DNA of 64,000 bases from Bacteroidaceae bacterium. Its GTDB lineage: Bacteria > Bacteroidota > Bacteroidia > Bacteroidales > Bacteroidaceae. The stretch lies in the NCBI GenBank assembly GCA_017622815.1, contig JAGAQH010000024.1, positions 62,001 through 126,000 on the forward strand. The letters are read 5' to 3'. This document shows positions 37,201 through 45,874 of this stretch, piece by piece. Positions within the stretch are counted from its first letter, which is position 1. Every line of letters starts with the position of its first letter. Below the pieces are notes generated by a model. That model saw nothing but the letters and a program-made list of their open reading frames with translations, searched no databases and was not told where the DNA came from. Made by a program: the position numbers and the translations under genes.

Positions 37201-38023
37201 CGTCCGTAGAACCGTTGTCCACCACCATCAGGTTGTAGGCAAAGGAGGCCTTCTGCATCAGTACGCTCTCTATGGCGTCAGCAATGGTCTTGGCACGGTT
37301 GCGCACGGGTATTACCACGGTTGCCTCCACCTGGAACTTGTCGCTGTCCTCAAATTTTATTATATCGAACTCGCCACCGTGCAGGTAGGCGTTTATGGCA
37401 CGCAGATGTCTGGTGCATGCCCTTTCCAGTTCCACCTGACGGGCACGGTTTCTGGGGTCAACATAGTCAAACTGCTTCTGGCCGGACAGACGGGTGTCTG
37501 TCTCTACCTCCGTGTAGAGGAATTCCTGCACGTGCACCGGCAACTTCTCCCTGGACAGGAACAGGCGCAGGTCGTAGAGGGCGGCAAACTGATAGCGGTG
37601 CAGGTTCTCCTGCGCGATATAGCGTTTCAGTCCCTCCGTACTTATCAGCAGTAGGCTGCCCATCTGGAAATCGTCCCTCACGCTTCCCGTCTGGTAGTCT
37701 ATCAGCGGCATGGGTTGGCGTTCTCCCGTTGGCAGGACAATGTAGTGGTCGGTATACAGCATCAGGGCGGCATGGTCCTGTGCTATGGTCAGCATGCGCT
37801 CCAGGGCGTGGTATCCCAGTCGCAGGGTGTCATATTTGGTGTAGAGCAGTACGTATGGTGCTGTTGCCGTTTCGGCAATGAACCTTATTGTCTTGCTGCT
37901 ACCTATGCTTTCTGTCAGGTGGTATATGTTTGCAACTTGGCTCTCGGCTCTCAGGGCGTTTTCCGTGGCTTGTCCCTGTTGCTCGTCGGTCCAGGCAATA
38001 AAGCAGTCTATGTATGTCTTCAT
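34226..38023 (-). CDS. Three-domain fusion: GT2 glycosyltransferase, DUF4922 HIT-like nucleotidyltransferase, SpoIID/LytB
   Basis: A 1265-aa protein, read from the ATG at 38023. Residues 1-230 have no recognised domain. Residues 233-470 are a GT2 domain ([45 protein letters not shown]). Residues about 530-800 match DUF4922, with a HIT-like active site CPDHMHLQ (H638, H640, Q642) and a possible CFLC knuckle at 559-562. A Glu/Lys-rich linker (about 805-850) leads to a SpoIID/LytB domain (about 860-1265) with SRSWLLAQ and [15 protein letters not shown]. There is no signal peptide, which is odd for a SpoIID domain. A role in making or remodelling a cell-surface glycan is inferred. A TATATTTG box is at 38044-38051. 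Confidence 0.82.
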   Translation of the reverse strand: MKTYIDCFIAWTDEQQGQATENALRAESQVANIYHLTESIGSSKTIRFIAETATAPYVLLYTKYDTLRLGYHALERMLTIAQDHAALMLYTDHYIVLPTGERQPMPLIDYQTGSVRDDFQMGSLLLISTEGLKRYIAQENLHRYQFAALYDLRLFLSREKLPVHVQEFLYTEVETDTRLSGQKQFDYVDPRNRARQVELERACTRHLRAINAYLHGGEFDIIKFEDSDKFQVEATVVIPVRNRAKTIADAIESVLMQKASFAYNLMVVDNGSTDGTSEIIERYTHDPRVIHIVPERDDLGIGGCWNMAVHDERVGRFVVQLDSDDLYSGEDTLQRMVDMFFEENAAMVIGSYRMCNFQLETLPPGLIDHREWTQQNGRNNALRINGLGAPRAFYTPVLRELQIPNTSYGEDYALGLMISRRYRIGRIYDEVYLCRRWEGNSDAALSQEKINRNNQYKDQLRTQEIQARCLLNALWQHEVNAEEVEEFFHSELENWDFARKSYEDLEKVQTRELTIHNPEGETEGKRGLAENLLAVQWNPARIVSTGASIAAKDIQERPCFLCDHNRPKEQHALKMEKHYQILVNPYPILPQHFTIPSRRHTPQSIWTHFSTMRHMAWTMPRQIVFYNGPMCGASCPDHMHLQAGQRGIVPIERDWKIYENYLRKIYPLTGAQAVSMQEAGNTSDTCGLFLLEGYVCPVFVIRSMPTETDSILCQRLYRALPIIGEESEPRINLISWRQEGGIGREDEIVTLIFPRKKHRPDCYYAEGEGKLVVSPGALDMGGLLITPREEDFRKVTPEWFAEILKEVTMTEEEILPIIEELTDAPKEEEKKQEEVNAPSEEALPGYEMAEETEVSVGVMSDTKISFCINGEYTAKGQTISGEQEVVLEDGSIRWNGQLYRNLTFRPATNEDGTEPSFTLHNVTIGIQFHWERQESQTFQGTLRLVVHEDKIAAINILSVEDYLTSVISSEMNADCPMEFLKAAAVISRSWLLAQIQKRKSLGEKHQAFFAFTKTDKEIVRWHDREDHTIFDVCADDHCQRYQGITRATNAQAREAVASTRGEVLMYEGEICDARFSKCCGGRTEEFQYAWENIHKPYLQSIEDPYCNTNDKELLARVLNTYDQETTDFYNWKVDLKQEEIGELLKERFGIDFGQVLELVPIERGPGGHLSKLKIVGTEHTMTIGKELEIRRALSESHLLSSAFEASPYYNDGEEIPAGFTLNGRGWGHGVGMCQIGAAVMGQQGHPYQDILKFYYRGADIVRASK

Positions 38024-38043
38024 ATTCTGTGTGTAGTTTTGTG

Positions 38044-38051
38044 CAAATATA
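38044..38051 (-). promoter_or_regulatory. -7 box for the GT2-DUF4922-SpoIID gene
   Basis: TATATTTG on the minus strand, 20 nt before the start codon at 38023. No clear -33 element. Confidence 0.45.
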
Positions 38052-38244
38052 ACAATTTTTGCGGAGATTATGAACACCCCTTCGCATTATTTTGCCAAAC
38101 CTTTGTTGCGAAGACACTGTCGCATTGGCAAGATGGCGGTCCCCGGTCTGCTAAATCGCTCTTGTCTGTGCCGTCAGTATGCCAACCGGATGCTTCTCTG
38201 TCAAGCCTCAAGCCGATATTGCCGTCATTTCTCCTCTTTTTTCG

Positions 38245-38252
38245 TATCTTTG
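38245..38252 (+). promoter_or_regulatory. -7 box 4 nt from the start of the ATP-grasp-like gene
   Basis: TATCTTTG followed by CATC and then the ATG at 38257. This matches the arrangement before the araC-type gene and again suggests a leaderless message. Confidence 0.6.
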
Positions 38253-38256
38253 CATC

Positions 38257-39135
38257 ATGAAACTGCATATATTCAATCCCGAGAACGATATGGCACTGGC
38301 CAGTGGCTCGCCGGGATATACTCCTCCTGCCAATATTCGTGCCTATCGCCGCCGCCATTGGGAACTGCCCAGACAGTGGGCTGCTCCCGAGGATATTGTT
38401 TGGGATGGCGAGAGCAGTCTGGCACATCTTTTCGCCAATGATGCTGCTGCTCCAGAGATATGCCCCTGGGGATGGTCGCCGGCTTTGGTACATGAACTTG
38501 AACTTGCAGGAGTGCCCCGTCATCGCATGCCCGACAGGGAATGGCTCGAGAAATTGCGCCGTCTTTCCGGTCGTGGAAGCACGGTGGCGGTGCAACGTGT
38601 TCTTGGCATCGATGCAACGTGTTGCGAGAGCCTTGACGACGTGTTGTCATGCCTATCGCAATGGGGCGCGATTATCATGAAGTCTCCATGGAGCAGCAGT
38701 GGCAAGGGGTTGATGCTGACGGACAACCCCAACTGGCAGGGATGGGTCAGACGCATCCTGCGCCAGCAGGGCAGTGTTGTGGTGGAAAGATTGTTGCAGA
38801 GACGTCAGGACTTTGCCATGGAGTTCTGGATGAAGGATGGCAGGGCTGAATACATGGGCCTGAACCTTTTTTCCACAGACGCCCATGGGCATTTCATCGA
38901 AAACATAAAGGGTTCGGAACAGGAAAAGGAAGCCATGCTTCTTTCGCAACTGGGCAATCCCGACTCCCTTGCCGGCATACGCAGGTGGTATCTGGAGCGC
39001 CTTCCCCTGATGGCCCCGTGGTATTCCGGGCCTGTTGGTGTGGACATGCTTGTCACGTCCGGTGGCCGTCTTCATCCCTGCATAGAAATAAACTGGCGCA
39101 TGACTATGGGTATGGCCGCGGTGCTTGGGCAATAA
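38257..39135 (+). CDS. ATP-grasp-like conserved protein
   Basis: A 292-aa cytoplasmic protein beginning MKLHIFNPENDMALA. Parts resemble an ATP-grasp enzyme: the phosphate loop IMKSPWSSSGKGLM (near 144-157), strands VVVERLLQRRQDFAMEF, and the C-terminal metal or ATP site PVGVDMLV then IEINWRMTMGM. ATP-grasp enzymes join a carboxylate to an amine or thiol through an acyl phosphate. The substrate is unknown. The ORF could be read 26 codons further upstream, but the promoter box sits there. It is monocistronic and ends with a hairpin terminator. Confidence 0.72.
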   Translation: MKLHIFNPENDMALASGSPGYTPPANIRAYRRRHWELPRQWAAPEDIVWDGESSLAHLFANDAAAPEICPWGWSPALVHELELAGVPRHRMPDREWLEKLRRLSGRGSTVAVQRVLGIDATCCESLDDVLSCLSQWGAIIMKSPWSSSGKGLMLTDNPNWQGWVRRILRQQGSVVVERLLQRRQDFAMEFWMKDGRAEYMGLNLFSTDAHGHFIENIKGSEQEKEAMLLSQLGNPDSLAGIRRWYLERLPLMAPWYSGPVGVDMLVTSGGRLHPCIEINWRMTMGMAAVLGQ

Positions 39136-39139
39136 AAAA

Positions 39140-39161
39140 GGAGGCAGATTACTCTGCCTCC
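39140..39161 (+). terminator. Intrinsic terminator after the ATP-grasp-like gene
   Basis: GGAGGCAGA, loop TTAC, TCTGCCTCC: a 9-bp perfect stem 4 nt after the stop codon, flanked by A-rich and T-rich sequence. Confidence 0.8.
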
Positions 39162-39178
39162 TGCAATTCTGTTTTCTC

Positions 39179-39233
39179 TTTAATCCAAACTGGTCATTAG
39201 TGCATAACAGTCGAATGACCGTTTTGGGTTAAA
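39179..39233. repeat. Imperfect 20-bp inverted repeat
   Basis: Arms 39179-39198 and 39214-39233 match at 17 of 20 positions (core CTGGTCATT / AATGACCGT). It lies between two terminators that face each other. Role unknown. Confidence 0.55.
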
Positions 39234-39304
39234 ATCTTACCTTCAGGTATCTGCATCCATGCAATGGAATTGTACAATATGGCTTTTACAGCAGCAAAGA
39301 AAAA

Positions 39305-39328
39305 AGAGAGGGCGCGTACACCCTCTCT
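39305..39328 (-). terminator. Intrinsic terminator of the aquaporin gene
   Basis: On the minus strand AGAGAGGG, an 8-nt loop and CCCTCTCT are followed by a T-run (complement of the A-run before 39305). It is 27 nt after the stop codon. Confidence 0.85.
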
Positions 39329-39354
39329 AAAATGTTCTTCAGTTTATATGTAGA

Positions 39355-40014
39355 TTATTCCTTGCCGATAATCTTCCATACAACGGCGCTCAGAGCGGCA
39401 CCGATGAAGGGACCTACGATGAACACCCACAACTGGCTCAGAGCCTTGCCACCCTCAAATACGGCAGGTGCAATGCTGCGTGCGGGGTTTACTGATGTAC
39501 CGGTGTAGTGGATACCTACAAGGTGAATCAGAATCAGTGACAGACCAATGGCCAGACCGGCGAAGTTGCCGGCGCCCTTCTTGGCGTCAGTAGTGCCAAG
39601 CACCACCAGGACGAAGATGAAGGTCAGTACGATTTCTGCGATCAGTCCGTTTGTAACATCACCAGAGCATGCGTTGGCACCTGTGGCTGTACCTTCGGGA
39701 GTCAGGCCGGAAACCAGGGCGAACAGCAGTGCAGAACCGATGAATGCACCGATAACCTGGAAAATCATGTACATGGCAGCATCCTTGCCACTGATGCGTC
39801 CTGTCAGCAGGCAGCCCAGGGTGATTGCCGGATTGATGTGGCATCCGCTAACGCCACCGATAGTGTAGGCCATTGCCACAACAGCAAGGCCAAAGGCAAC
39901 TGCTGTGCCTACTACAGAAGCAGCGTCCACGCCACAGTTAAGACTAACGGCAGTGCCGCAACCCATCAGTACCAATACCATTGTACCGATCATTTCTGCT
40001 AAATACTTTTTCAT
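39355..40014 (-). CDS. aqpZ: Aquaporin Z-type MIP channel
   Basis: A 219-aa inner-membrane channel with six transmembrane helices and two half-helices carrying the NPA boxes, HINPAIT (N61-A63) and SVNPARS (N176-R179). A histidine in helix 5 (VGIHYTG) and the arginine after the second NPA match the narrow, water-selective filter of AqpZ better than glycerol facilitators. The start at 40014 (MKKYLAEMIG) fits the family; the open frame extends 23 codons further upstream through the promoter. It is monocistronic. Confidence 0.93.
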   Translation of the reverse strand: MKKYLAEMIGTMVLVLMGCGTAVSLNCGVDAASVVGTAVAFGLAVVAMAYTIGGVSGCHINPAITLGCLLTGRISGKDAAMYMIFQVIGAFIGSALLFALVSGLTPEGTATGANACSGDVTNGLIAEIVLTFIFVLVVLGTTDAKKGAGNFAGLAIGLSLILIHLVGIHYTGTSVNPARSIAPAVFEGGKALSQLWVFIVGPFIGAALSAVVWKIIGKE

Positions 40015-40049
40015 ATTCTCTAAATGGTTTGTAAGTTGAAAATGTTGCC

Positions 40050-40080
40050 CAAATGTATGCATTATGATTTGAATGACCAA
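40050..40080 (-). promoter_or_regulatory. aqpZ promoter
   Basis: Minus strand: TTG (40078-40080 read in reverse), 20-nt spacer, TACATTTG (40050-40057). The start codon is 36 nt downstream. Confidence 0.6.
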
Positions 40081-40185
40081 CAAAAAGAGAAGGAAAATCG
40101 GGTTAATTATGCCTTTTTTATAGAATTTTCCTCCATATCCGTGTATGCGGGGCGCATGTGGTCATGATTTAGGTAAAAAGAAAAA

Positions 40186-40208
40186 GGACTCTTCTTGTTG
40201 AAGAATCC
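40186..40208 (-). terminator. Terminator after tRNA-Gln
   Basis: Minus strand: GGATTCTTC, loop AACAA, GAAGAGTCC (one G-T pair), then TTTTTCTTTTT. It starts 12 nt after the tRNA 3' end. Confidence 0.85.
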
Positions 40209-40219
40209 TTTTACTTTTG

Positions 40220-40290
40220 TTGGGCTACCCGGACTCGAACCAGGAAAGGCAGGACCAGAATCTGCAGTGTTACCATTACACCATAGCCCA
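40220..40290 (-). tRNA. tRNA-Gln (anticodon CTG)
   Basis: The minus strand folds as a cloverleaf: 7-bp acceptor stem TGGGCTA/TAGCCCA, D stem GTGT/ACAC, anticodon stem GCAGA/CCTGC with loop TTCTGGT (anticodon CTG), a 4-nt variable loop, and T arm CCTGG-TTCGAGT-CCGGG. The U1-A72 pair is typical of tRNA-Gln. The last anticodon-stem pair (A31-C39) is a mismatch. The 3' CCA is not encoded. It reads CAG codons. Confidence 0.92.
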
Positions 40291-40428
40291 ATCAATGGCT
40301 TGTCAAGGACGTGGCATGTGTCGTATGCGCTCTTCCTTGTTTGCGAGTGCAAAGGTAAGGCCTTTTTGCGACATGACCAAACATTTTCGTGAAAAAAAGC
40401 AAAAAAAGATGCCAAATTAACGCTTTTC

Positions 40429-40460
40429 TTTGCGTGCAACCCCTAAAAGTCGTACCTTTG
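40429..40460 (+). promoter_or_regulatory. Promoter for rsfS-ftsH-cdsA
   Basis: TTTG (40429-40432), 20-nt spacer, TACCTTTG (40453-40460). The rsfS ATG follows 22 nt later. Confidence 0.75.
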
Positions 40461-40482
40461 AAGCTCAATAATATAATAAATA

Positions 40483-40848
40483 ATGTATAAGGCAGGAAAG
40501 CACAAGTTACTTGATACCATTATTGATGGCCTTCAGGACAAGAAAGGCCACAATATAGTCATCGTAGACCTCAGCAGCATAGAGGATACCATCTGTACAT
40601 ACTTTGTCATTGCCCAGGGTGGAAGCCCTACGCAGGTGCATGCTTTGGCCATGAGCGTGGGCGACAAGGCACGTGAGGTTTGCGGTGCACGCCCCTTGGC
40701 GGTGGACGGCTTGCGCAACAGTAATTGGGTGGCAATGGATTATGCCGAGGTGATTGTGCACATCTTCCTGCCAGAGGAACGTGAGTTCTATGATATAGAG
40801 CATCTGTGGGCGGATGCTGAACTTACTGAAATACCCGACTTGGATTAG
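40483..40848 (+). CDS. rsfS: Ribosome silencing factor RsfS/Iojap
   Basis: A 121-aa RsfS, which binds L14 (uL14) on the 50S subunit and blocks subunit joining in starvation. The characteristic stretches are IVIVDLSSIEDTICTYFVIAQGGSPTQVHALA and the C-terminal NSNWVAMDYAEVIVHIFLPEEREFYDIEHLW. It is the first gene of an operon with ftsH (14 nt gap) and cdsA. Confidence 0.95.
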   Translation: MYKAGKHKLLDTIIDGLQDKKGHNIVIVDLSSIEDTICTYFVIAQGGSPTQVHALAMSVGDKAREVCGARPLAVDGLRNSNWVAMDYAEVIVHIFLPEEREFYDIEHLWADAELTEIPDLD

Positions 40849-40862
40849 TTTGATACTGTATT

Positions 40863-42842
40863 ATGGCTAATAATAACAACAAGAAACAAAGGCCCTCGTT
40901 CAGTTTCACATGGATATATATGATTATCCTGGCTGTTTTGGGCTATCTGTTCATTACGGGCGATGGAGAGTCGCTCAAACCTTCCTCCACTAAGGAGGTA
41001 AGTTATACGGAATTCCAGAATTGTGTCCGCAAGGGCTACGGCAAGGAACTCGTGGCCAACAAGGATAAGGGTACTGCCGTTCTGCAGTTGCTCCCCGAAC
41101 ACTATCGCGATGTCTTTCCCGGCTCCAGTGATTTCAAGGGGCAGAAACCTTCCGTAGTAACCCAGTATCCCAGTTCGGACAAACTGGACGAGTTCATAGA
41201 GGCCGAGCGTGCCAACGGCAACTTCAGCGGCGACGTGCGCTACGAGCACGAGGTGGACTCCCCCTGGTGGGGCTTCCTCATCAACATAGGCCCCATGCTT
41301 CTGCTGGTATTCTTCTGGATATTCATAATGCGCCGCATGAGCGGTGGCGGTTCTTCCAACAGCGATGGTGGCGGCGGTCCCATGGGTATCTTCAATGTGG
41401 GCAAGAGCCGTGCACGCCTGATAGAGAAGGACGATGCCAAGGTGACGTTCAAGGACGTTGCCGGTCAGGAGGGTGCAAAGCAGGAGGTTCAGGAGATAGT
41501 GGACTTCCTGAAGAATCCGGCCAAGTACACCGAACTGGGCGGCAAGATACCCAAGGGCGCCCTGCTTGTAGGCCCTCCGGGAACGGGTAAGACCCTGCTT
41601 GCCAAGGCTGTGGCCGGCGAGGCCGATGTGCCCTTCTTCTCCATGAGCGGTTCGGATTTCGTGGAGATGTTCGTTGGCGTTGGCGCCAGCCGTGTCCGCG
41701 ACCTCTTCCGCAAGGCCAAGGAGAAGAGCCCTTGCATCATCTTCATTGACGAGATTGATGCCGTGGGACGTGCCCGTAGCCGCAACATCAGCACGGGCGG
41801 CAACGACGAGCGCGAGAACACGCTGAACCAGTTGCTCACCGAGATGGATGGTTTCGGCACCAACAGCGGTGTCATCATCCTGGCCGCCACCAACCGTGCC
41901 GACATTCTGGACAAGGCCCTGTTGCGTGCAGGACGTTTTGACCGCCAGATACATGTGGACCTTCCCGACGTGAACGAGCGCCGTGCCATCTTCGAGGTGC
42001 ATCTGCGCCCCATAAAGAAGGCCGACGACCTCGACCTTGATTTCCTTTCCCGCCAGACACCCGGTTTCTCCGGTGCCGACATTGCCAATGTCTGCAACGA
42101 GGCCGCCTTGATAGCAGCTCGTCACGGACAGAGTTCTGTGGGCAAGGATAACTTCCTTGCCGCCGTGGATCGTATCATCGGCGGTCTGGAGAAGAAGACC
42201 AAGGTGATGACCGTGGAGGAGAAGCGCACCATTGCCCTGCACGAGGCTGGTCATGCCACCGTAAGTTGGCACCTGCAATATGCCAACCCTCTGGTGAAGG
42301 TTACCATAGTGCCCCGTGGACGTGCCCTGGGTGCTGCATGGTATCTGCCTGAAGAACGACAGATTACCACCAAGGAACAGATGCTGGACGAGATGTGTGC
42401 CACCCTGGGCGGACGTGCTGCCGAGGAACTCTTCACCGGCCATATCTCTTCCGGAGCCATGAACGATCTGGAACGCGTCACCAAGCAGGCATACGGCATG
42501 ATTGCCTATATGGGTATGAGCGATAAGTTGCCCAATCTCTGCTATTACAACAACGACGAGTACCAGTTCCAGCGCCCCTATAGCGAGGATACCGCACGCC
42601 AGATAGATGCCGAGGTGCAGCGCATGATAGCCGAGCAGTATGCCCGTGCCAAGGCTCTCCTTGCCGAGAAGAGCGAAGGTCATGCCCAACTGGCGCAGAT
42701 CCTGCAGGAGCGTGAGGTTATCTTTGCCGAGGACGTGGAGAACATCTTTGGCAAGCGCCCTTGGGCCAGCCGCACCGAGGAACTCCTGGAGAGTGAACCG
42801 CCTGCTGCTGACCAGCCTGCATCCTCTGAGCAGTCTGTTTAA
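40863..42842 (+). CDS. ftsH: ATP-dependent zinc metalloprotease FtsH
   Basis: A 659-aa inner-membrane AAA+ protease. Two hydrophobic segments (about 16-33 and 136-158) flank a periplasmic domain. Walker A GPPGTGKT begins near residue 238, Walker B is [12 protein letters not shown], the SRH contains [22 protein letters not shown], and the zinc site HEAGH is at 460-464. The C-terminus is Pro/Ala/Gln-rich. It degrades misassembled membrane proteins and regulators such as LpxC. The gene lies between rsfS and cdsA. Confidence 0.97.
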   Translation: MANNNNKKQRPSFSFTWIYMIILAVLGYLFITGDGESLKPSSTKEVSYTEFQNCVRKGYGKELVANKDKGTAVLQLLPEHYRDVFPGSSDFKGQKPSVVTQYPSSDKLDEFIEAERANGNFSGDVRYEHEVDSPWWGFLINIGPMLLLVFFWIFIMRRMSGGGSSNSDGGGGPMGIFNVGKSRARLIEKDDAKVTFKDVAGQEGAKQEVQEIVDFLKNPAKYTELGGKIPKGALLVGPPGTGKTLLAKAVAGEADVPFFSMSGSDFVEMFVGVGASRVRDLFRKAKEKSPCIIFIDEIDAVGRARSRNISTGGNDERENTLNQLLTEMDGFGTNSGVIILAATNRADILDKALLRAGRFDRQIHVDLPDVNERRAIFEVHLRPIKKADDLDLDFLSRQTPGFSGADIANVCNEAALIAARHGQSSVGKDNFLAAVDRIIGGLEKKTKVMTVEEKRTIALHEAGHATVSWHLQYANPLVKVTIVPRGRALGAAWYLPEERQITTKEQMLDEMCATLGGRAAEELFTGHISSGAMNDLERVTKQAYGMIAYMGMSDKLPNLCYYNNDEYQFQRPYSEDTARQIDAEVQRMIAEQYARAKALLAEKSEGHAQLAQILQEREVIFAEDVENIFGKRPWASRTEELLESEPPAADQPASSEQSV

Positions 42843-42844
42843 AA

Positions 42845-42880
42845 TAGATGCGATAGAAATAATAGACTCTATAGATTCTA
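42845..42880. repeat. Four tandem 9-bp repeats between ftsH and cdsA
   Basis: Units AGATGCGAT, AGAAATAAT, AGACTCTAT, AGATTCTAT directly after the ftsH stop codon. Same AGANNCTAT consensus as the array at 33042-33122. Confidence 0.6.
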
Positions 42881-42919
42881 TATCCCCTAATCTCTAACCC
42901 AAAACACCCCATCCCAATC

Positions 42920-43786
42920 GTGAAGAATCTTGTCCTACGTACTATTACAGGTGCTGCATTCGTGGCAGTATTGGTGGCTTCCATTGTCTACAGCCCCTTC
43001 ACTTTCGGCGCACTCTTTGCCGCAGTTTCAGCACTGTCCACTCTGGAATTCTGCCGGATTGTCAACAAGCAGGAAGGTGTCCGCACCAATCCCTTTATAT
43101 GCGTGCTCTCCAGCATACTGCTGTACTTTGCATTCTTTGCATACAGTTGCGGCTATGCCAATGCCATGCTCATTATTCCGTCATCGGTGTTCCTGCCCTA
43201 TCTGGTCACCATTGCATACCTGCTGGTCAGCCACCTCTATTCTGAGAGGCAAAGTGCACTTGCATCGTGGGCTTACACCATGATGTCCCAGGTGTATGTG
43301 GCTCTGCCCTTTGCCCTGCTAAATTGCGTGGCCTTTGTTCCATATCCCATGGGTCCGTTGGGCACGGCCTATGTCTACATGTATCCCCTGGCAGTGTTCC
43401 TGTTCCTTTGGAGCAGTGACACCGGTGCATATTGCGTTGGTTCTCTTCTGGGCAAGAAGATTCCCTATCGCCTGTTCCCCAGCATTTCTCCCAACAAGTC
43501 ATGGATAGGCAGTATAGGCGGAACCCTGCTTGCCGTGGGAGTGGGCGCAATCATATCGCGTTACGAGCCCTCTCTCACCCTTCTGCAGTGGATGGGCTTC
43601 GGCCTTGTTGTTGCCGTGTTCGGTACATGGGGCGACCTCGTAGAGAGCCAGATTAAGCGTCAACTTGGCATCAAGGACAGTGGCAATGTGCTTCCCGGTC
43701 ACGGTGGCTTCCTGGACAGGTTCGACAGCAGCCTGCTTGCCATACCGGCTTCTTTGGTCTACATCTGTACCATTTGGGGCATGTGA
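42920..43786 (+). CDS. cdsA: Phosphatidate cytidylyltransferase
   Basis: A 288-aa polytopic membrane enzyme that makes CDP-diacylglycerol, the precursor of all phospholipids. About eight transmembrane helices are visible. The C-terminal CDS signature is complete (VFGTWGDLVESQIKRQLGIKDSGNVLPGHGGFLDRFDS). The start is a GTG at 42920 (V/MKNLVLRTITG). It is the last gene of the rsfS-ftsH operon; a terminator follows. Confidence 0.95.
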   Translation: MKNLVLRTITGAAFVAVLVASIVYSPFTFGALFAAVSALSTLEFCRIVNKQEGVRTNPFICVLSSILLYFAFFAYSCGYANAMLIIPSSVFLPYLVTIAYLLVSHLYSERQSALASWAYTMMSQVYVALPFALLNCVAFVPYPMGPLGTAYVYMYPLAVFLFLWSSDTGAYCVGSLLGKKIPYRLFPSISPNKSWIGSIGGTLLAVGVGAIISRYEPSLTLLQWMGFGLVVAVFGTWGDLVESQIKRQLGIKDSGNVLPGHGGFLDRFDSSLLAIPASLVYICTIWGM

Positions 43787-43818
43787 CTATATATATATAA
43801 ATAAGGTATATGCAACAT

Positions 43819-43852
43819 ATCGGGCTTGGAAGGCGTGACTTCCAAGCCCGAT
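43819..43852 (+). terminator. Intrinsic terminator after cdsA
   Basis: ATCGGGCTTGGAAG, loop GCGTGA, CTTCCAAGCCCGAT: a 14-bp perfect stem followed by GCTTTT. Confidence 0.85.
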
Positions 43853-43950
43853 GCTTTTAGGCGTCTTCCGTGGCAACAGACTCCTCCGTTGCCTCGCGAC
43901 ACCTCACCCTAACTTAGTGCCAGATAGAATTTGCCGGACACCAATAATTC

Positions 43951-44044
43951 TGTCGTCACGAGGCCCCTGTTTTGTTGTCCTGGGTGACTCGCCCTTGTTG
44001 TCCCAGGTGACTCGTTCTTGTTGTCCTGGACGACTCGTCCCTGT
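43951..44044. repeat. Tandem 23-nt repeats between cdsA and the DUF349 gene
   Basis: Three clear units start at 43976, 43999 and 44022 (TGTCCTGGGTGACTCGCCCT type), with a degenerate one before (43951). They are close relatives of the units at 14255-14347. The gap 43787-44148 otherwise holds only the two terminators. Confidence 0.75.
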
Positions 44045-44093
44045 CGTCGTGAGGCCATTTTTTTGCCTATGCCGGGGTAATGGCATAAAGAAA

Positions 44094-44126
44094 GCGGAGT
44101 CATCTGCCTCCGACAGATGACTCCGC
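44094..44126 (-). terminator. Intrinsic terminator of the DUF349 gene
   Basis: Minus strand: GCGGAGTCATCTG, 7-nt loop, CAGATGACTCCGC, then TTTCTTTATG. A 13-bp perfect stem 22 nt after the stop codon. Confidence 0.85.
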
Positions 44127-44148
44127 ATGCCTTTCTATAGTAATACCT

Positions 44149-45843
44149 TTATTTTTCCTCTTTCATCTTCTGCGCCATGATGGCAAGTTCGGCCTTGAGA
44201 GCCTCCACCTTCTTCTGCATCTGGTCTACCAGAGAGTTGCCCTTCTTGGATGAGGCGGTGAGGAAACCGATATTGTTCTCGTAGGTGCGGATTTCAGCCT
44301 GCAACTGTTCGTAGATACGCTGCATGCGCTGGCGGTCGCCACCTGCAACCTCCTGTATCTTCTGGAAGCGTCCGGCAGTACGTGCCTGGATGCGTGCACC
44401 GCGTGCACGGTCGTAGAGTTGGTCGCACACCTGGCGGTATTGGGTGTATGCCTGGTCCTTCTCCTTGAAGGGAACGTGGCCCACGGCATTCCACTTGGCC
44501 TGCAACTCCTTTACTGCATCCAGATTTACTTCGCCTTCGCCCTCGAGCAGAGCCTGCAGTTGTGCGGTAATCTCCTGCTTCTGGCGGAGGTTCTGCTTCT
44601 GCTGGTCGCGCTCGCCGCTATTGGCCTGCTTCTTGGCGTCGAAGAAGGTGTCGCATGCGGTGGTGAATTCCTTCCAGAGCTGGTCGCTGTACTTGCGGGG
44701 TACGGGACCAGTGGCCTTCCATTCCTTCTGCAGGGCCACCAGAGCGTCTGTTGTGGCACGCCAGTCGGTGCTGGTGCTCAGTTCCTGAGCCTTGGCAACG
44801 AGGGCCTTTTTCTTTTCCAGGTTCTCTGCCTGGCCGTCCTTGATGTTCTTGTAGAATTCAGCCTTGCGTGTGAAGAAGTGGTCGCAGGTCTGGCGGAAGC
44901 GCTCGAAGATGGCGGTGTTCTGCTTCTGTGGAGCAAAGCCTATGGTACGCCATTGTGCCTGGAGTTCCAGAACCTGCTTGGTGAGGGCGTCCCATTCTAT
45001 CTTCTTGCCCTCGGCCTCGGTCTGGCTCAGCAGTGCTTCTGCCTGCTCGCACAGAGCGGTCTTCTTCTCCAGATTCTCTGCCTCGCGTGCCTTGATGCCC
45101 TCGAAGTGAGCCTGATGGCGCTTGTTTATCTCGGTGGATGCGTTCTTGAAACGTGCCCACAGTTCTTCGCGCAGGTCACGCTCCACGGGACCTGTCTCCT
45201 TCCACTGCTGGTGCAGGGCCTGCAACTGTCCGAAGGCGCTGATGACGTCCTCCACGGCAAGCAGTGCTTCTGCCTTTTCGCACAGGTCGGTCTTAATCTC
45301 CAGGTTCTTGCGGAAGTCATAGTCGCGCATCTCGTGGCCCAACTTCAGCAGGTCATAGTATTGCTCGGTGTAGAGTTGGTAGTTCTTCCAAATCTCCGTG
45401 CTCTGCTCGGCAGGAACGGCACCGATTTCCTTCCATGCCTGTTGCAACTGCTTGAACTGGTCGAAGTTTGCGCCCACCTCCTCGGGAGTGGTGGTCAGTT
45501 GCTGAATCTGTTCCAGGATGGCGGTCTTGCGCTGGAGGTTTTCTGCACGTTCTTCCTGAAGGCGCAGTTGCTCTGCGGCACGGCGTTCGCGTATGGCCTG
45601 CATGGCCTGGCGGAAGGTCTCTTCCTGAGGATCCATTACGGGAACATAGGTTGCGGGGTCGCCACCCTGTTCGATGTACTCTTGGCGTGCCTGCTGGAGC
45701 GCCTGGTTGTGATAACGGTAGAAGAGTTGCTTGAGTTGTTCCACATCGGCCTTTTCGGGGATGAGTTCTGCCTGTGCCAGTTCCTGTGCACGAGCCACAA
45801 CCTCTTCTTTAGTGTTGAGTTGTATGTTTCCTATATTTTCCAT
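44149..45843 (-). CDS. DUF349 repeat protein
   Basis: A 564-aa, highly charged, nearly all-helical cytoplasmic protein. It contains five DUF349 repeats of about 75 residues, recognisable by W..(I/T)G.(V/A)P....  motifs: AWKEIGAVPAEQST, QWKETGPVERDLRE, QWRTIGFAPQKQNT, EWKATGPVPRKYSD and KWNAVGHVPFKEKD. Linkers follow the pattern ENLEKKxALxxxAExL. The C-terminus looks like a coiled coil. The repeat function is unknown; in Bacteroidetes these proteins are conserved. It is monocistronic. The composite repeat block lies upstream. Confidence 0.85.
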   Translation of the reverse strand: MENIGNIQLNTKEEVVARAQELAQAELIPEKADVEQLKQLFYRYHNQALQQARQEYIEQGGDPATYVPVMDPQEETFRQAMQAIRERRAAEQLRLQEERAENLQRKTAILEQIQQLTTTPEEVGANFDQFKQLQQAWKEIGAVPAEQSTEIWKNYQLYTEQYYDLLKLGHEMRDYDFRKNLEIKTDLCEKAEALLAVEDVISAFGQLQALHQQWKETGPVERDLREELWARFKNASTEINKRHQAHFEGIKAREAENLEKKTALCEQAEALLSQTEAEGKKIEWDALTKQVLELQAQWRTIGFAPQKQNTAIFERFRQTCDHFFTRKAEFYKNIKDGQAENLEKKKALVAKAQELSTSTDWRATTDALVALQKEWKATGPVPRKYSDQLWKEFTTACDTFFDAKKQANSGERDQQKQNLRQKQEITAQLQALLEGEGEVNLDAVKELQAKWNAVGHVPFKEKDQAYTQYRQVCDQLYDRARGARIQARTAGRFQKIQEVAGGDRQRMQRIYEQLQAEIRTYENNIGFLTASSKKGNSLVDQMQKKVEALKAELAIMAQKMKEEK

Positions 45844-45874
45844 AATTCTATGTTGGGCGTTAAGAGATGAACGT

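Noticed and set aside
36416-37654. 412-aa plus-strand open frame
   Set aside because: Antisense to the GT2-DUF4922-SpoIID gene, whose domains are clear.
40845-42689. 614-aa open frame on the minus strand
   Set aside because: It is wholly antisense to ftsH and has biased His/Leu/Val composition typical of a shadow frame. No promoter or start context.
44419-45870. 483-aa plus-strand open frame with long hydrophobic stretches
   Set aside because: Complement of the Glu/Gln-rich DUF349 gene, which turns into Leu/Phe codons. Shadow frame.
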